Assembly: GCA_014595895.1 (NCBI GenBank)
Contig: JABUKB010000001.1
Span: 62,001-126,000 of the forward strand
Direction: 5' to 3'
Source: Lysinibacillus odysseyi
GTDB lineage: Bacteria > Bacillota > Bacilli > Bacillales_A > Planococcaceae
Length of the DNA: 64,000 nt
Part shown: positions 25,510 to 36,114 of the stretch, one piece after another
Layout of the letters: each line of letters begins with the position of its first letter
Position numbering within the stretch: position 1 is the first letter of the stretch
The notes under the pieces: generated by a model
Told to the model about the DNA's origin: nothing
The model's input: the letters and a program-made list of their open reading frames with translations, nothing else
Databases searched by the model: none
Made by a program: the position numbers and the translations under genes

Positions 25510-25995
25510 TTATTTGATCAGATTAAACTGCCTTAAGTTTTCTTCAATATAGCGGTAAAGCATGGCGGAGCTTACGTATTGGTTATTAAAGGATGACATG
25601 AGAATGGGCAGGTCGATATCGGTACCGTCTTTAAAGGTAATGGTGATTTTTTTCTTATGGTTGGTAACGTTGATAATCGCGTTATAGGTAATCCAGATAT
25701 TGTGGTTGGACTTAGGTGAGTAAACGGGAAACATGATAAAAGGGTTTTGTTCTTCGTAGCCTACAATGATGGGCACTTTGAGTTTATTGCCTAGTATTTG
25801 GCGGGAGCGTTCGGCGGATGTTTGAAAGCTTGTACCGATTGCTTGGCAGGCAGCGTCGATAATTTTTAAGGGCTTGTTTTGCACATAAAGCTGCTGGCCT
25901 TTTTCATAAACGAGTGCATAGGATTGCTCTGCTTCATGGACGGTTCTAATTAAATAAGTTTCACGATGAATCTGGTAATATTTGTGTAATATCAA
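25510..25995 (-). CDS. comK: Competence transcription factor ComK
   Basis: A 161-residue ComK, shorter than the 192-residue B. subtilis protein mainly at the C-terminus. Family features are an N-terminal beta-rich part, NKPLKIIDAACQAIGTSF (about residues 40-57, matching the PLQIVDRSCRFFGSS region), GRK/RQILG, and a FPVYSPKSNHNIWI segment before TFKDG. ComK activates the DNA-uptake genes and is degraded through MecA-ClpCP; mecA is at the right end of this window. It diverges from a small IDEAL-domain gene across a shared AT-rich control region. Confidence 0.85.
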   Translation of the reverse strand: MILHKYYQIHRETYLIRTVHEAEQSYALVYEKGQQLYVQNKPLKIIDAACQAIGTSFQTSAERSRQILGNKLKVPIIVGYEEQNPFIMFPVYSPKSNHNIWITYNAIINVTNHKKKITITFKDGTDIDLPILMSSFNNQYVSSAMLYRYIEENLRQFNLIK

Positions 25996-26052
25996 AATAG
26001 TTCCCCCTTTTCTATTTGAATTATTTCTTATTTTACATAAAAAGGTTTATAA

Positions 26053-26110
26053 TGCAATATTTTTCCAGTACAAAATATAAAAATTTATTTATTATTCAGA
26101 AAATATTGCA
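26053..26110. promoter_or_regulatory. Inverted repeat in the comK / IDEAL-gene divergent control region
   Basis: TGCAATATTTT (26053-26063) and AAAATATTGCA (26100-26110) are a perfect 11-base inverted repeat separated by 36 AT-rich bases. The right arm overlaps the -35 of the IDEAL-gene promoter. ComK itself binds AT-rich AAAAN5TTTT boxes; no exact pair of such boxes is seen, so the binding protein is unknown. Confidence 0.5.
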
Positions 26111-26135
26111 AAATGATAGAGGAATTATGTATAAT
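26106..26135 (+). promoter_or_regulatory. Sigma-A promoter of the IDEAL-domain gene
   Basis: TTGCAA (26106-26111), 18 bases, TATAAT (26130-26135), about 28 bases before ATG 26163. Confidence 0.6.
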
Positions 26136-26162
26136 AAAAAAAAGGGTATCGGGGTGATATCA

Positions 26163-26405
26163 ATGGATAAATATTATTCTTACACAGATTTTTTACGTGC
26201 TGTTGGTCAGTATCCAAAGCAAACAGAGGGGGAAAAGCTACTAAATGATATTTATTTAGATTTGTTTTTAGGGAGCTTGCAACGGGTGCAACGTGTAGAG
26301 CAGCTGCATCGGCTAATCGACAAAGCCTTGGACGAGCGAGATGAAAAGGCATTTTACGAGTATTGCGAAGAATTACAATTACTACAAACAGAATCGGAAG
26401 GTTAA
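26163..26405 (+). CDS. Small IDEAL-domain protein
   Basis: An 80-residue protein. The C-terminal half (DLFLGSLQRVQRVEQLHRLI then DKALDERDEKAFYEYCEEL) fits the IDEAL domain, a short helical module found in several small Bacillus proteins of unclear function. I start at ATG 26163, after GGGGTGAT; the 49 in-frame residues upstream are non-coding AT-rich sequence containing the promoter. Divergent to comK and closed by its own terminator. A link to competence control is suggested only by position. Confidence 0.75.
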   Translation: MDKYYSYTDFLRAVGQYPKQTEGEKLLNDIYLDLFLGSLQRVQRVEQLHRLIDKALDERDEKAFYEYCEELQLLQTESEG

Positions 26406-26439
26406 GGGAAAAAATGAATATGGATAACGGTTTCCAATA

Positions 26440-26484
26440 GCGTATAAGCAAAGTCAAAATCAAAACTTTGTTTATACGCTTTTT
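26440..26484 (+). terminator. Terminator after the IDEAL-domain gene
   Basis: Stem GCGTATAAGCAAAG / CTTTGTTTATACGC (one G-U pair) with a 12-base loop, then TTTTT. Confidence 0.9.
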
Positions 26485-26503
26485 GCATGGGGAAAACTTA
26501 AAA

Positions 26504-26517
26504 GGAATATATGTTCG
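26504..26517. promoter_or_regulatory. SOS (LexA) box-like site before uvrB
   Basis: GGAAT-ATAT-GTTCG matches the Bacillus LexA pattern CGAAC-N4-GTTCG at 8 of 10 fixed positions and overlaps a likely -35 region (TTCGCT, then TAAAAT 18 bases on). uvrB is an SOS gene in B. subtilis. Confidence 0.6.
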
Positions 26518-26574
26518 CTTGAAGAACAAGGGTATGATAAAATAAAGGAAACAACACTGAGAGGCGGCTATGTG

Positions 26575-28554
26575 ATGAATGAATTTGAAATACAATCCCA
26601 TTACCAGCCAAATGGGGATCAGCCAGCAGCGATTGCACAATTGGTCCAAGGGCTCCAAGAAGGTAAACGTCATCAAACATTGCTTGGTGCAACAGGAACA
26701 GGTAAAACGTTTACCATCTCCAATGTCATTAAAGAAATCAATAAGCCCACATTGGTGATGGCTCATAATAAAACATTAGCAGGACAGCTATATAATGAAT
26801 TTAAAGAGTTTTTCCCGAATAATGCTGTCGAATACTTTGTCAGCTACTACGATTACTATCAACCGGAAGCGTATGTGCCACAAACCGACACATTTATCGA
26901 AAAAGATGCGAGTATCAATGATGAAATCGATAAATTGCGACACTCTGCAACATCCGCGCTATTTGAGCGAAAGGATGTTATTGTCATTGCTTCGGTATCT
27001 TGTATTTACGGGTTAGGTTCACCGGAAGAATATAAAGAGATGGTCGTGTCAATCCGAACAGGCATGGAGCTGGAACGCAACGAATTATTGCGTCGTTTAG
27101 TGGACATTCAGTATGAGCGCAATGATATTAATTTTACACGCGGGACATTTCGTGTACGCGGTGATGTGGTGGAAATCTTCCCGGCATCCCGTGATGAAAA
27201 ATGTATTCGTCTAGAGTTTTTCGGTGACGAAATTGATCGGATTCGCGAAGTCGATGCATTGACGGGGGAAGTAATGGGGGAGCGCGAACACGTTGCTATT
27301 TTCCCTGCATCCCACTTCGTTACACGTGAAGAGAAGATGAAAAAGGCGATTGAAAATATTGAAAAAGAGCTAGAAGTACGATTGGCAGAGCTGCGTGCGG
27401 AGGACAAGCTACTCGAAGCACAGCGTCTCGAGCAACGTACAAATTATGATTTAGAAATGATGCGTGAAATGGGTTTCTGTTCGGGTATTGAAAACTATTC
27501 ACGTCATTTAACATTGCGTGAAGCAGGTGCCACGCCATATACGTTATTGGATTACTTTCCAGATGACTTTTTACTAGTAGTCGATGAAAGTCACGTGACA
27601 TTGCCGCAGGTACGGGGGATGTATAACGGCGACCAGGCACGAAAAGGTGTGTTAGTAGAGCACGGCTTCCGTTTGCCATCTGCACTCGATAACCGTCCGT
27701 TAACGTTCGATGAATTTCAGTCAAAGGTGCCGCAAGCAATTTACGTCTCGGCGACACCGGGTCCTTATGAGCTGGAGCATACGCCGGAAATGGTCGAGCA
27801 AATTATCCGTCCGACGGGGCTACTGGACCCAACGATTGATGTGCGTCCAATTGAAGGACAGATTGATGATTTAATCGATGAAATTCAAGCACGTATTGCC
27901 AATGATGAGCGCGTGCTTATTACGACATTGACGAAAAAAATGTCAGAGGATCTATCATCTTATTTAAAGGAAATGGGCTTGAAGGTCGAGTACTTACATT
28001 CAGAAATCAAAACACTTGAACGGATTGAGATCATTCGCAAATTGCGCCAAGGTGTTTACGATGTTTTGATTGGGATTAACCTATTAAGGGAAGGTTTAGA
28101 TATTCCAGAAGTATCCTTAGTGGCTATTTTGGATGCAGATAAGGAAGGTTTTTTACGTTCGGAGCGTTCGCTTATTCAGACGATTGGCCGTGCCGCACGT
28201 AACGCCAATGGTCATGTGATTATGTACGGGGACCGGATGACGGATTCCATGGACAAGGCTATTTCGGAAACGAAGCGTCGTCGAACGTTGCAGGAAGCCT
28301 ACAATGAAGCGCATCAAATTACACCGAAAACCATTATTAAGAAAATCCCGGATGTCATTCGTGCCACACATGCTGCGGAGACAGAAGAAAGCTATGTGAC
28401 GAAGGCAACAAAAGGGAAAAAGCTAACAAAGGCCGAACTCGAAACATTGATTGCATCGCTTGAAATAGAGATGAAGGAAGCTGCAACGGCACTGGATTTC
28501 GAGCGTGCCGCGGATTTACGCGATACAATTTTTGAGCTGAAGGCAGAAAGGTGA
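26575..28554 (+). CDS. uvrB: Excinuclease ABC subunit B
   Basis: About 659 residues. UvrB is the central helicase-like subunit of nucleotide excision repair. Walker A is in [11 protein letters not shown] (about residues 38-48). The beta-hairpin region is seen in [13 protein letters not shown] (about 91-103), helicase motif VI in QTIGRAARN, and the UVR domain at the very C-terminus ([19 protein letters not shown]). ATG 26575 is taken as start; a GTG three bases earlier is also possible. It overlaps the leader of uvrA. Confidence 0.97.
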   Translation: MNEFEIQSHYQPNGDQPAAIAQLVQGLQEGKRHQTLLGATGTGKTFTISNVIKEINKPTLVMAHNKTLAGQLYNEFKEFFPNNAVEYFVSYYDYYQPEAYVPQTDTFIEKDASINDEIDKLRHSATSALFERKDVIVIASVSCIYGLGSPEEYKEMVVSIRTGMELERNELLRRLVDIQYERNDINFTRGTFRVRGDVVEIFPASRDEKCIRLEFFGDEIDRIREVDALTGEVMGEREHVAIFPASHFVTREEKMKKAIENIEKELEVRLAELRAEDKLLEAQRLEQRTNYDLEMMREMGFCSGIENYSRHLTLREAGATPYTLLDYFPDDFLLVVDESHVTLPQVRGMYNGDQARKGVLVEHGFRLPSALDNRPLTFDEFQSKVPQAIYVSATPGPYELEHTPEMVEQIIRPTGLLDPTIDVRPIEGQIDDLIDEIQARIANDERVLITTLTKKMSEDLSSYLKEMGLKVEYLHSEIKTLERIEIIRKLRQGVYDVLIGINLLREGLDIPEVSLVAILDADKEGFLRSERSLIQTIGRAARNANGHVIMYGDRMTDSMDKAISETKRRRTLQEAYNEAHQITPKTIIKKIPDVIRATHAAETEESYVTKATKGKKLTKAELETLIASLEIEMKEAATALDFERAADLRDTIFELKAER

Positions 28555-28559
28555 CCAGT

Positions 28560-31427
28560 GTGAAAAATACAGAAATAGTAGTACAAGGTGCGCGGGCACA
28601 TAATTTGAAAAACATCAATGTAACGATTCCTCGCGATCAATTAGTCGTGCTCACGGGGCTTTCAGGTTCAGGGAAATCGTCACTCGCATTCGATACGATT
28701 TATGCGGAGGGACAGCGCCGCTACGTGGAAAGCTTATCGGCCTACGCGCGTCAATTTTTAGGGCAAATGGATAAGCCGGATGTAGATACGATTGAAGGTT
28801 TATCCCCAGCTATTTCCATTGACCAAAAGACAACCAGCCGTAACCCTCGTTCCACTGTCGGGACAGTAACAGAGATTTATGACTATTTGCGCCTATTATT
28901 TGCGCGAATCGGCAAACCTGTTTGTCCAAATCACGGCATCGAGATTAGCTCGCAAACGATTGAGCAAATGGTAGATCGCCTGCTGGAATACCCAGAACGT
29001 ACAAAAATGCAGCTGCTCGCCCCGATTATCGAAGGAAAAAAGGGTTCGCATGTGAAGTTGCTTGAGGACTTGAGAAAGCAGGGCTATGTGCGTGTGCGAA
29101 TTGATGGAGAGCTACGCGAGCTAGACGATAATATTGAGCTGGAGAAAAATAAGAAACATACGATTGAAGTCGTCATCGACCGGGTCGTGATAAAAGAAAG
29201 TATCAAAGGGCGTTTAAGCGATTCTTTAGAGGCAGCTCTAGGTTTAGCGGAAGGGCGTGTGCTTGTGGATGTGATGGAGCAGGAGGAGTTGCTATTTAGT
29301 GAGCACCATTCCTGTCCTATTTGCGGCTTTTCTATCGGTGAATTGGAGCCGCGTATGTTTTCATTTAACAGTCCATTTGGTGCATGTCCATCCTGTGACG
29401 GTTTAGGTATGCGTATGGTAGTCGATCCGGATTTAGTTATACCGGATCAAGATCGTACCTTACTAGAACATGCGATTTTACCTTGGGAGCCGACAAGTTC
29501 TCAGTACTATCCGACTTTATTGCAAACAGTGTGTGAACATTATGGTATTCCAATGGATGTACCGTTCAAAGAGTTGTCAAAAGAGCAGGTAAATATTCTC
29601 TTGAAGGGCTCGGGTACCGATTCATTTACTTTTACGTATACGAATGAATACGGTCGTACTCATTCCAAGCAAATGGTGTTTGAAGGGGTGCTGAAAAATG
29701 TGGAGCGCCGTTTTAAAGACTCCTCATCCGATTATGTACGGGATCAGATGAGCAAGTATATGACGGAGAAGCCGTGTCCGACATGTGAAGGGGACCGCTT
29801 GAAGCCCGAAACATTGGCAGTAAAAGTTAATGACCTGCATATTGCCCAAGTAACGGAAAAATCCATTCAAGAAGCGGTAGCATTTTTTGAAAAGCTAACT
29901 TTGACAGAAAAAGAAGCGCAAATTGCCCGTTTGATTTTGCGTGAAATTCATGAGCGCCTAGGTTTTTTAGTCAATGTTGGATTGGATTATTTAACATTGT
30001 CACGTGCGGCCGGTACATTATCGGGCGGTGAGGCGCAGCGCATCCGTTTAGCGACGCAAATTGGTTCCCGATTATCGGGGGTTCTCTATATTTTGGACGA
30101 ACCTTCCATTGGACTGCATCAGCGTGATAATGACCGTCTCATTGCGACGCTGAAGGACATGCGTGATTTAGGCAATACACTGATTGTCGTAGAGCATGAC
30201 GAGGATACGATGCTTGCGGCAGATCATTTAATCGATATTGGACCAGGTGCTGGCGTGCACGGGGGTACGATTGTCGCACAAGGTACACCGCAGGAAGTGA
30301 TGGCATCGGAAAGCTCCCTGACAGGCAAATATTTAAGCGGGAAGAAATTTATTCCCTTGCCAATCGAACGCCGCAAGTCAGATGGCCGGAAGCTGACGAT
30401 TAAAGGCGCAGCCGAAAACAACTTAAAGAAAGTCAATGTGGATATTCCACTCGGGCAATTTATTGCAGTAACCGGCGTTTCCGGCTCTGGTAAGTCGACG
30501 TTGATTAATGAAATTCTTTATAAAGCATTGGCTCAAAAATTAAACCGTGCGCAGATTAAACCTGGAAAGCATAAAGAAATTACAGGTATAGAGCAATTGG
30601 AGAAGGTAATTGATGTCGATCAGACGCCAATTGGCCGAACACCACGCTCGAATCCAGCTACCTATACAGGGGTCTTTGACGATATTCGCGATCTATTTGC
30701 CTCTACGAATGAAGCGAAGGTGCGCGGGTATAAAAAAGGGCGCTTCTCGTTTAATATTAAGGGCGGCCGCTGCGAGGCTTGCCGCGGAGACGGGATTTTA
30801 AAAATTGAGATGCATTTCTTGCCGGATGTGTACGTGCCGTGTGAAGTGTGCCACGGCAAGCGTTATAACCGGGAAACACTGGAAGTGAAATATAAGGATA
30901 AAAATATTGCAGAAATCTTAGATATGACGATTGAAGATGCGGTTGTCTTTTTTGAAAATCTACCAAAAATTCATCGCAAGCTGCAAACGATTGTCGATGT
31001 AGGACTGGGGTATATGAAGCTCGGACAGCCTGCAACAACCTTATCAGGCGGTGAGGCGCAGCGCGTGAAGCTGGCTTCTGAATTGCATCGCCGTTCCACA
31101 GGAAAATCATTCTATATTTTGGATGAGCCAACGACAGGTCTGCACGCTGAGGATATTGCGCGTTTACTGAAGGTACTGCAGCGTCTTGTGGACAATGGAG
31201 AGACGGTGCTCGTGATTGAGCATAATTTAGATGTCATCAAAACCGCTGATTACACGATTGATTTAGGTCCGGAAGGCGGCGAACGAGGCGGCACGATTAT
31301 TGCTACGGGTACGCCTGAGGAAATTTGTGAAGTGCCGGAAAGCTATACTGGCAAGTACTTGAAGCCTATTTTAGAACGTGATCGCCAACGAATGGCACAG
31401 GAAATTGAACAAGCCAAAGCAAAATAA
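28560..31427 (+). CDS. uvrA: Excinuclease ABC subunit A
   Basis: About 955 residues. UvrA is the damage-sensing ABC ATPase dimer that loads UvrB. Two Walker A sites (GLSGSGKSS near residue 30; GVSGSGKST near 637), two LSGGEAQR signatures and zinc-finger cysteine pairs ([28 protein letters not shown]) are all present. I place the start at GTG 28560, with AGGTGA overlapping the uvrB stop as the ribosome site, so translation is coupled to uvrB. Confidence 0.97.
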   Translation: MKNTEIVVQGARAHNLKNINVTIPRDQLVVLTGLSGSGKSSLAFDTIYAEGQRRYVESLSAYARQFLGQMDKPDVDTIEGLSPAISIDQKTTSRNPRSTVGTVTEIYDYLRLLFARIGKPVCPNHGIEISSQTIEQMVDRLLEYPERTKMQLLAPIIEGKKGSHVKLLEDLRKQGYVRVRIDGELRELDDNIELEKNKKHTIEVVIDRVVIKESIKGRLSDSLEAALGLAEGRVLVDVMEQEELLFSEHHSCPICGFSIGELEPRMFSFNSPFGACPSCDGLGMRMVVDPDLVIPDQDRTLLEHAILPWEPTSSQYYPTLLQTVCEHYGIPMDVPFKELSKEQVNILLKGSGTDSFTFTYTNEYGRTHSKQMVFEGVLKNVERRFKDSSSDYVRDQMSKYMTEKPCPTCEGDRLKPETLAVKVNDLHIAQVTEKSIQEAVAFFEKLTLTEKEAQIARLILREIHERLGFLVNVGLDYLTLSRAAGTLSGGEAQRIRLATQIGSRLSGVLYILDEPSIGLHQRDNDRLIATLKDMRDLGNTLIVVEHDEDTMLAADHLIDIGPGAGVHGGTIVAQGTPQEVMASESSLTGKYLSGKKFIPLPIERRKSDGRKLTIKGAAENNLKKVNVDIPLGQFIAVTGVSGSGKSTLINEILYKALAQKLNRAQIKPGKHKEITGIEQLEKVIDVDQTPIGRTPRSNPATYTGVFDDIRDLFASTNEAKVRGYKKGRFSFNIKGGRCEACRGDGILKIEMHFLPDVYVPCEVCHGKRYNRETLEVKYKDKNIAEILDMTIEDAVVFFENLPKIHRKLQTIVDVGLGYMKLGQPATTLSGGEAQRVKLASELHRRSTGKSFYILDEPTTGLHAEDIARLLKVLQRLVDNGETVLVIEHNLDVIKTADYTIDLGPEGGERGGTIIATGTPEEICEVPESYTGKYLKPILERDRQRMAQEIEQAKAK

Positions 31428-31501
31428 CTAGAGTAGAAACGAAACTTTTTCGCCTCCCACATCGTATAATGATTTATATGATGAAAGGGAGGCTTTTTTT
31501 T

Positions 31502-32698
31502 ATGGATGAACGTAAACGGATTTTAAAATTGGTAGAAGACGGTACGATTTCAGCGGAAGAAGCATTGAACTTATTAGAGGCATTGTCAAAAGGACAGCAA
31601 AGCCAGCCACAGCCACCTTCTACTTATGTAGAAAATGTGGAGCAAACTGAAACAAATAGCAAAACGACAGAACAAGATTTTGAGGAAACAAAAAAACGTA
31701 CGAATACATTTGAAGATTTATTTGGGAAGCTAGGGAATAAGGACTTTAATAAAAAGATGGAAGAATTCATGCAGGAGTTGCGTCATGATTTATCTGACTT
31801 TAGTGGTCGCGTAATGACAATGATGAATTCGACGATGTCTAAAGTGAAGGATGCCGATTTCCCATTCGGCGAGCGAGTGGAGTTTGATCGCATGTACGCA
31901 TTTAATGTGGATGAAGTTCGCGGCGTGGAACTAGATATTCCAAATGGCCAAGTTGCCTTTATCCGCAGCGAAGATCCTGTGATTCAAATCGCGGCTCATG
32001 TGAAAGCAGCAAAGAAAGAAACAGAAGAGGAAACAATTGAGCATTTTGTTGAGGACTTTGTGGAGTTAAAAGAAGGTAAAATCCAAGTGTCTACAAGTAT
32101 CAAAACAGCACATGTAGATGTCACAGTGACATTACCTGAAAAACATTATGATGTATTGATTGCACGTTTGTTAAATGGTGCGATTACCTTTAAGCAGGTC
32201 GATGCCAAGCTAGTGAAGGCAAAAACGTATAATGGACAAGTACGTGCAGAAGATGTGAAATTTGAGCATATGGATTTACAGTCAGCTAACGGTGCCATTG
32301 AAGCGCATGGTGTAAACGGCAATGATTTGGAAGCAGAAACAGTAAACGGTCGTATCTATATTGATGGGGAGATTCGTGAAGTGGAGGCAGAGTCGGTAAA
32401 CGGCCATGTCGTGGTCACAACGACTTCACCAAAAGCATATAAAGTAAGAGCTCATACGGTAGCAGGCTCGGTAGAAATATATATCCCTAAAAATATTTCA
32501 TTAGACGGACAAATCATGTCGAACTTCGGGCGCGGCGATGTGAGTTTACCGGATGTATCCATGCGTTCGGAAGAAGACCAGTTCTTACTGAAAACAATTC
32601 GATTTGATAAAATTGTCGAAGGCTCTCATGTCTTAAAGTTAGTGGGCGAATCGCGTACAGGTGCTATTATCGTTCGCTATACAACAGCAACTAATTAA
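31502..32698 (+). CDS. YvlB-like protein with beta-strand repeats (DUF4097)
   Basis: About 398 residues. The N-terminal 45 residues form a short helical SHOCT/YvlB-type module (RKRILKLVEDGTISAEEALNLLEAL). A linker and helix follow, and then from about residue 140 a DUF4097 beta-helix with repeated NGxxx units (VNGRIYIDGEIREVE, VNGHVVVTT). The B. subtilis yvlABCD genes next to uvrAB respond to envelope stress; a similar role is inference. ATG 31502 follows AAGGGAGG; upstream in-frame codons are not part of the family. Confidence 0.75.
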   Translation: MDERKRILKLVEDGTISAEEALNLLEALSKGQQSQPQPPSTYVENVEQTETNSKTTEQDFEETKKRTNTFEDLFGKLGNKDFNKKMEEFMQELRHDLSDFSGRVMTMMNSTMSKVKDADFPFGERVEFDRMYAFNVDEVRGVELDIPNGQVAFIRSEDPVIQIAAHVKAAKKETEEETIEHFVEDFVELKEGKIQVSTSIKTAHVDVTVTLPEKHYDVLIARLLNGAITFKQVDAKLVKAKTYNGQVRAEDVKFEHMDLQSANGAIEAHGVNGNDLEAETVNGRIYIDGEIREVEAESVNGHVVVTTTSPKAYKVRAHTVAGSVEIYIPKNISLDGQIMSNFGRGDVSLPDVSMRSEEDQFLLKTIRFDKIVEGSHVLKLVGESRTGAIIVRYTTATN

Positions 32699-32715
32699 AT
32701 AATATGACGTATAAG

Positions 32716-32752
32716 AAACTCTATTAGAAGCAATTGCTTCTAATAGAGTTTT
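32716..32752. terminator. Terminator after the YvlB-like gene
   Basis: A perfect palindromic stem AACTCTATTAGAAGC / GCTTCTAATAGAGTT with loop AATT and T residues after it. Confidence 0.92.
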
Positions 32753-33136
32753 ATTTGTAAATTTATGGTGGAACAGGGCGGTTAGATGCGTTATTGTATA
32801 AGTAGGGGCAGCGATACAATACTTTCACAGATTTATAAGACACTTTCGCAAGGTTATATAATTCCTGACGTTTACTGCAGACACAAGCACCGCCATTTTT
32901 ACAATAAAACTATCTCATTCCACATCTCTCCTTTTCTCTTTTTTCCCCTAAAAAGGAAAATTGACATATTGCAAGTATCTTAGATAGAAACTAACAAAAA
33001 AATAATCGGAATTTTGTCGGAAATGACGATTTTGTATTAAATAGCCGCCAGATTGAAATCAAACTGTAATAAAAATGTCGGTCTAAAATGCTATAATAGG
33101 GCTTGAATCAATAAACAGTTGGGTGGTTAACACTGC
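32753..33136. other. Intergenic region with ftsE promoter
   Basis: No supported gene; the only open frame (32786-32983) lacks a ribosome site and looks non-coding. An extended -10 TGCTATAAT (33089-33097) lies 40 bases before ftsE and is the likely ftsEX promoter. A TTGACA at about 32961-32966 may belong to a further promoter. Confidence 0.6.
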
Positions 33137-33823
33137 ATGATAGAAATGAAGAAAGTGACGAAGAAGTACCCGAATGGCGTTGTCGCTATGAACGGAATTT
33201 CGACAAAAATAAAACAGGGCGAATTTGTTTACGTTGTCGGACCTTCAGGCGCAGGTAAATCGACATTCATCAAATTAATGTATAGAGAAGAAAAAGCGAC
33301 ATCAGGCGAAGTGATGGTCAACGGCATAAATTTAACAACCTTAAAGTCAGCACGTGTACCGCACTTACGTCGACAGCTAGGCGTTGTATTCCAAGACTTC
33401 AAACTGCTGCCGCGTCTCACAGTGTACGAAAATGTGGCCTATGCAATGGAAGTAATCGAAGAAGAGCCGAAAAAAATCAGAGAGCGTGTTATGGAAGTAT
33501 TGGATCTTGTCGGTCTGAAGCATAAAGTACGTATGCTGCCAACAGAGTTATCGGGCGGAGAGCAGCAGCGTGTGGCGATTGCGCGTTCTATCGTCAATAA
33601 ACCAGGGGTACTCATTGCGGATGAGCCAACAGGGAACCTGGACCCAGAAACGTCTTGGGAGATTATGGATTTATTTGAGGAAATCAATCGAAACGGTACA
33701 ACAGTAGTGATGGCAACACATAACCGGGATATCGTGAATACTGTCCGGAAACGTGTTATTGCCATTGAAGGCGGCTTAATTGTACGTGATGAATACGGAG
33801 GTGACTACGGCTATGAAGGGTAG
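33137..33823 (+). CDS. ftsE: Cell-division ABC ATPase FtsE
   Basis: A 228-residue ABC ATPase: Walker A GPSGAGKST (about residues 36-44), signature LSGGEQQRVAIARS (about 140), Walker B LIADEPTGNLD. With FtsX it forms a transmembrane complex that activates peptidoglycan hydrolases at the cell surface. FtsX overlaps its end by 11 bases, and the M23 hydrolase follows directly: the probable partner. Confidence 0.96.
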   Translation: MIEMKKVTKKYPNGVVAMNGISTKIKQGEFVYVVGPSGAGKSTFIKLMYREEKATSGEVMVNGINLTTLKSARVPHLRRQLGVVFQDFKLLPRLTVYENVAYAMEVIEEEPKKIRERVMEVLDLVGLKHKVRMLPTELSGGEQQRVAIARSIVNKPGVLIADEPTGNLDPETSWEIMDLFEEINRNGTTVVMATHNRDIVNTVRKRVIAIEGGLIVRDEYGGDYGYEG

Positions 33824-34709
33824 AACAATTGGCCGGCATTTTCGTGAAAGTTTTAAATCTTTAGGACGAAATGGTTGGATGACCTTTGCTTCCTTTAGTG
33901 CAGTAACGGTGACACTTATTTTAGTTGGTGTCTTTTCAGTGATTATGATGAATTTAAATCATATAGCGGATGACTTAGAAAACGATGTAGAAATTCGCGT
34001 ATTGATTGAAATTATAGAAGAAGAAGGACAAAAGAATGCGGCAGAGGAGCAGCTGCTCGCACAAGTTCAAAATATGCCGGATGTAGCATCGGTGGCATAT
34101 TCGACGAAGGAACAAGAGCTAGAAGATTTAATAAAAGATTTTGGTGAAGAACTCAGCTTATACGAACAAAGTAACCCACTGCATAATGTACTCTATGTGA
34201 AAGCGATTAATCCACAGCAAACAGCAAAAGTAGCCGAGGAGATTGAAAAGCTCGATTATACATATGAAGTGCTATACGGGAAAGGGAAGGTTGAAAACTT
34301 ATTTAGCTTCTTAAACATTAGCCGAAATATTGGGTTTATTTTAATTATTGGTTTATTGTTTACTGCTATGTTCTTAATCTCGAATACGATTCGTATTACG
34401 ATTTTTGCGCGTCGTGAGGAAATTGAGATTATGAAATTAGTAGGGGCTACGAATTCATTTGTTCGTATTCCGTTTGTATTAGAAGGAATCTGGATTGGGT
34501 TATTAGGATCGATTATTCCGGTGATTGTCGTATCAATTACGTACTATAAACTTTACGATATTCTAGCACCACGTCTACGAGGAAATATGTTGGAGTTATT
34601 GCCAGTAACGCCACTTTTATATCAAGTGAGTGTACTTGTCATAGGTATCGGTTTGATTATCGGTATGTGGGGCAGCTTTATGTCCGTTCGTAAGTTTTTA
34701 AAAGTTTGA
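33813..34709 (+). CDS. ftsX: Cell-division membrane protein FtsX
   Basis: A 298-residue permease-type protein with four membrane segments: one after residue 22 (FASFSAVTVTLILVGVFSVI) and three in the C-terminal third, with a large extracellular loop between. The NTIRITIFARREEIEIMKLVGAT segment is characteristic. I choose ATG 33813 with GGAGGTGA upstream; earlier in-frame codons lie within ftsE. FtsX transmits FtsE ATP hydrolysis to a secreted coiled-coil hydrolase such as the next gene product. Confidence 0.95.
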   Translation: MKGRTIGRHFRESFKSLGRNGWMTFASFSAVTVTLILVGVFSVIMMNLNHIADDLENDVEIRVLIEIIEEEGQKNAAEEQLLAQVQNMPDVASVAYSTKEQELEDLIKDFGEELSLYEQSNPLHNVLYVKAINPQQTAKVAEEIEKLDYTYEVLYGKGKVENLFSFLNISRNIGFILIIGLLFTAMFLISNTIRITIFARREEIEIMKLVGATNSFVRIPFVLEGIWIGLLGSIIPVIVVSITYYKLYDILAPRLRGNMLELLPVTPLLYQVSVLVIGIGLIIGMWGSFMSVRKFLKV

Positions 34710-34732
34710 TTTTGAAGGGAGATTCGTTGTAG

Positions 34733-36010
34733 GTGAAAAAGGGTCTTTGGAAAGCGGGCGCGCTATTAACAGCATCTTTACTATTTGTACAAGCTCCAGC
34801 AAGTGCAACAACACTAGATGCCTTAAAAGAAAAACAAAAAGAAGTACAGCAGCAACAAAGTGAATTAAATAAATCGATTAACGAAAAGAAATCACAAATC
34901 AATACAAACCAATCAAAGCAAGATCAATTGCTAGTACAAATTCAAACATTGAATGCTGAAATTGAAAAAACGAATGTGGATATTGAAGAGGTAACAATCA
35001 GCATTAATATCACGAATGAAGAAATCACAGCGCTGCAAGCTAACATTCAATTATTGCAAGAAAAAATCGAGGCACGTAACGAGCTATTAGCTGAACGTGC
35101 ACGTGCTATTCAAGCAACAGGTTCCGTTGACTATCTGGACGTGCTATTAGGCGCCAATAGTTTCGTAGACTTTATCGACCGTTTTTCAGCGGTATCGACT
35201 TTAATTGATGCAGACCGTCAAATTATGCGCGAGCAACAAGAAGACCAATATCAATTGGAAGAAGAAAAAGTAAAGCTAGAAAATGAAAAGAAAAAATTAG
35301 AAGAAAACCAAGCGAAACTAGAAAAATTAAAAGCTTCGTTGGATGCACAAAAACAAGAGAAAAATAGTTTAATTAACCAGTTAGAAGCAGAGCAAGAGCG
35401 CTTGAAATCTGAAAAACAATTATTAGAAACAGAGTATTCAGAGGCAGTGAATGTCGACCAAGAGCTTGCATCTCAAATCAGTGCCGAGCAAAAGCGTTTA
35501 GCTGAAATCGCACGTCAAGAAGCAGCAAAAAAAGCAGCATCTCAAAAAAGCAGTAGCAGCAAATCTCCAACAACAAATGACAATGCTCCAGCTGTATCAG
35601 CAGGTACGTGGTCAAAGCCGGCAAATGGTCGTTTAACATCAAAATTCGGTTGGCGTGATATCGGTGCTGGCAATGAGTTCCATTACGGAATCGATATTGC
35701 CAACGTAACAGGGACACCAGTAGTAGCAGCAGCAGATGGTGTTGTTTCCTACGCAGGACCATTATCGACATACGGTAATGTAGTTATGATTACCCATTCT
35801 ATCGAAGGTCAAACATGGACGACGGTATATGCTCATTTAAACGGTGTTAGCGTGAGTAATGGACAAGTCGTGTCGAAAGGCCAAAAGGTTGGTCCAATGG
35901 GTTCAACAGGGCGTTCTACAGGTCCGCACTTACACTTTGAAATTCATAACGGTGCATGGAATGGCAGCAGAAGCAACGCACAAAATCCTCTGCGTTATAT
36001 TCCACTATAA
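34733..36010 (+). CDS. Secreted coiled-coil M23 peptidoglycan endopeptidase, FtsEX-linked
   Basis: A 425-residue exported protein. Signal peptide at about 1-25 (ending near SASAT), long coiled coil at about 26-270, a Ser/Lys-rich linker, then a LytM/M23 domain from about 300. Zinc ligands are in HYGIDIA, with the active HLHFEIH motif. Start is GTG 34733. The architecture is that of EnvC/PcsB-type hydrolases activated through FtsX, and the gene is adjacent to ftsX. In B. subtilis the FtsEX partner is CwlO, an NlpC/P60 enzyme, so the catalytic domain differs. Confidence 0.88.
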   Translation: MKKGLWKAGALLTASLLFVQAPASATTLDALKEKQKEVQQQQSELNKSINEKKSQINTNQSKQDQLLVQIQTLNAEIEKTNVDIEEVTISINITNEEITALQANIQLLQEKIEARNELLAERARAIQATGSVDYLDVLLGANSFVDFIDRFSAVSTLIDADRQIMREQQEDQYQLEEEKVKLENEKKKLEENQAKLEKLKASLDAQKQEKNSLINQLEAEQERLKSEKQLLETEYSEAVNVDQELASQISAEQKRLAEIARQEAAKKAASQKSSSSKSPTTNDNAPAVSAGTWSKPANGRLTSKFGWRDIGAGNEFHYGIDIANVTGTPVVAAADGVVSYAGPLSTYGNVVMITHSIEGQTWTTVYAHLNGVSVSNGQVVSKGQKVGPMGSTGRSTGPHLHFEIHNGAWNGSRSNAQNPLRYIPL

Positions 36011-36041
36011 ATCACTACCCGTTAATACGTGATAAAATCAA

Positions 36042-36071
36042 AAAAAGTCCATCAAATTTGATGGGCTTTTT
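36042..36071. terminator. Terminator after the M23 gene
   Basis: A palindromic stem with A-tract and T-tract: CCATCAAA / TTTGATGG flanked by AAAAAGT and GCTTTTTT. Confidence 0.88.
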
Positions 36072-36114
36072 TGCTATACTAGCTATAAGAAGTTAGAAGG
36101 AAAGGCGAGGAATG

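Noticed and set aside
26125-26766. 213-codon minus-strand frame across the IDEAL gene and uvrB start
   Set aside because: It runs antisense through a terminator and the SOS-like promoter and encodes no recognisable protein.
32786-32983. 65-codon frame upstream of ftsE
   Set aside because: No ribosome site, ends in the promoter region, and composition looks non-coding.
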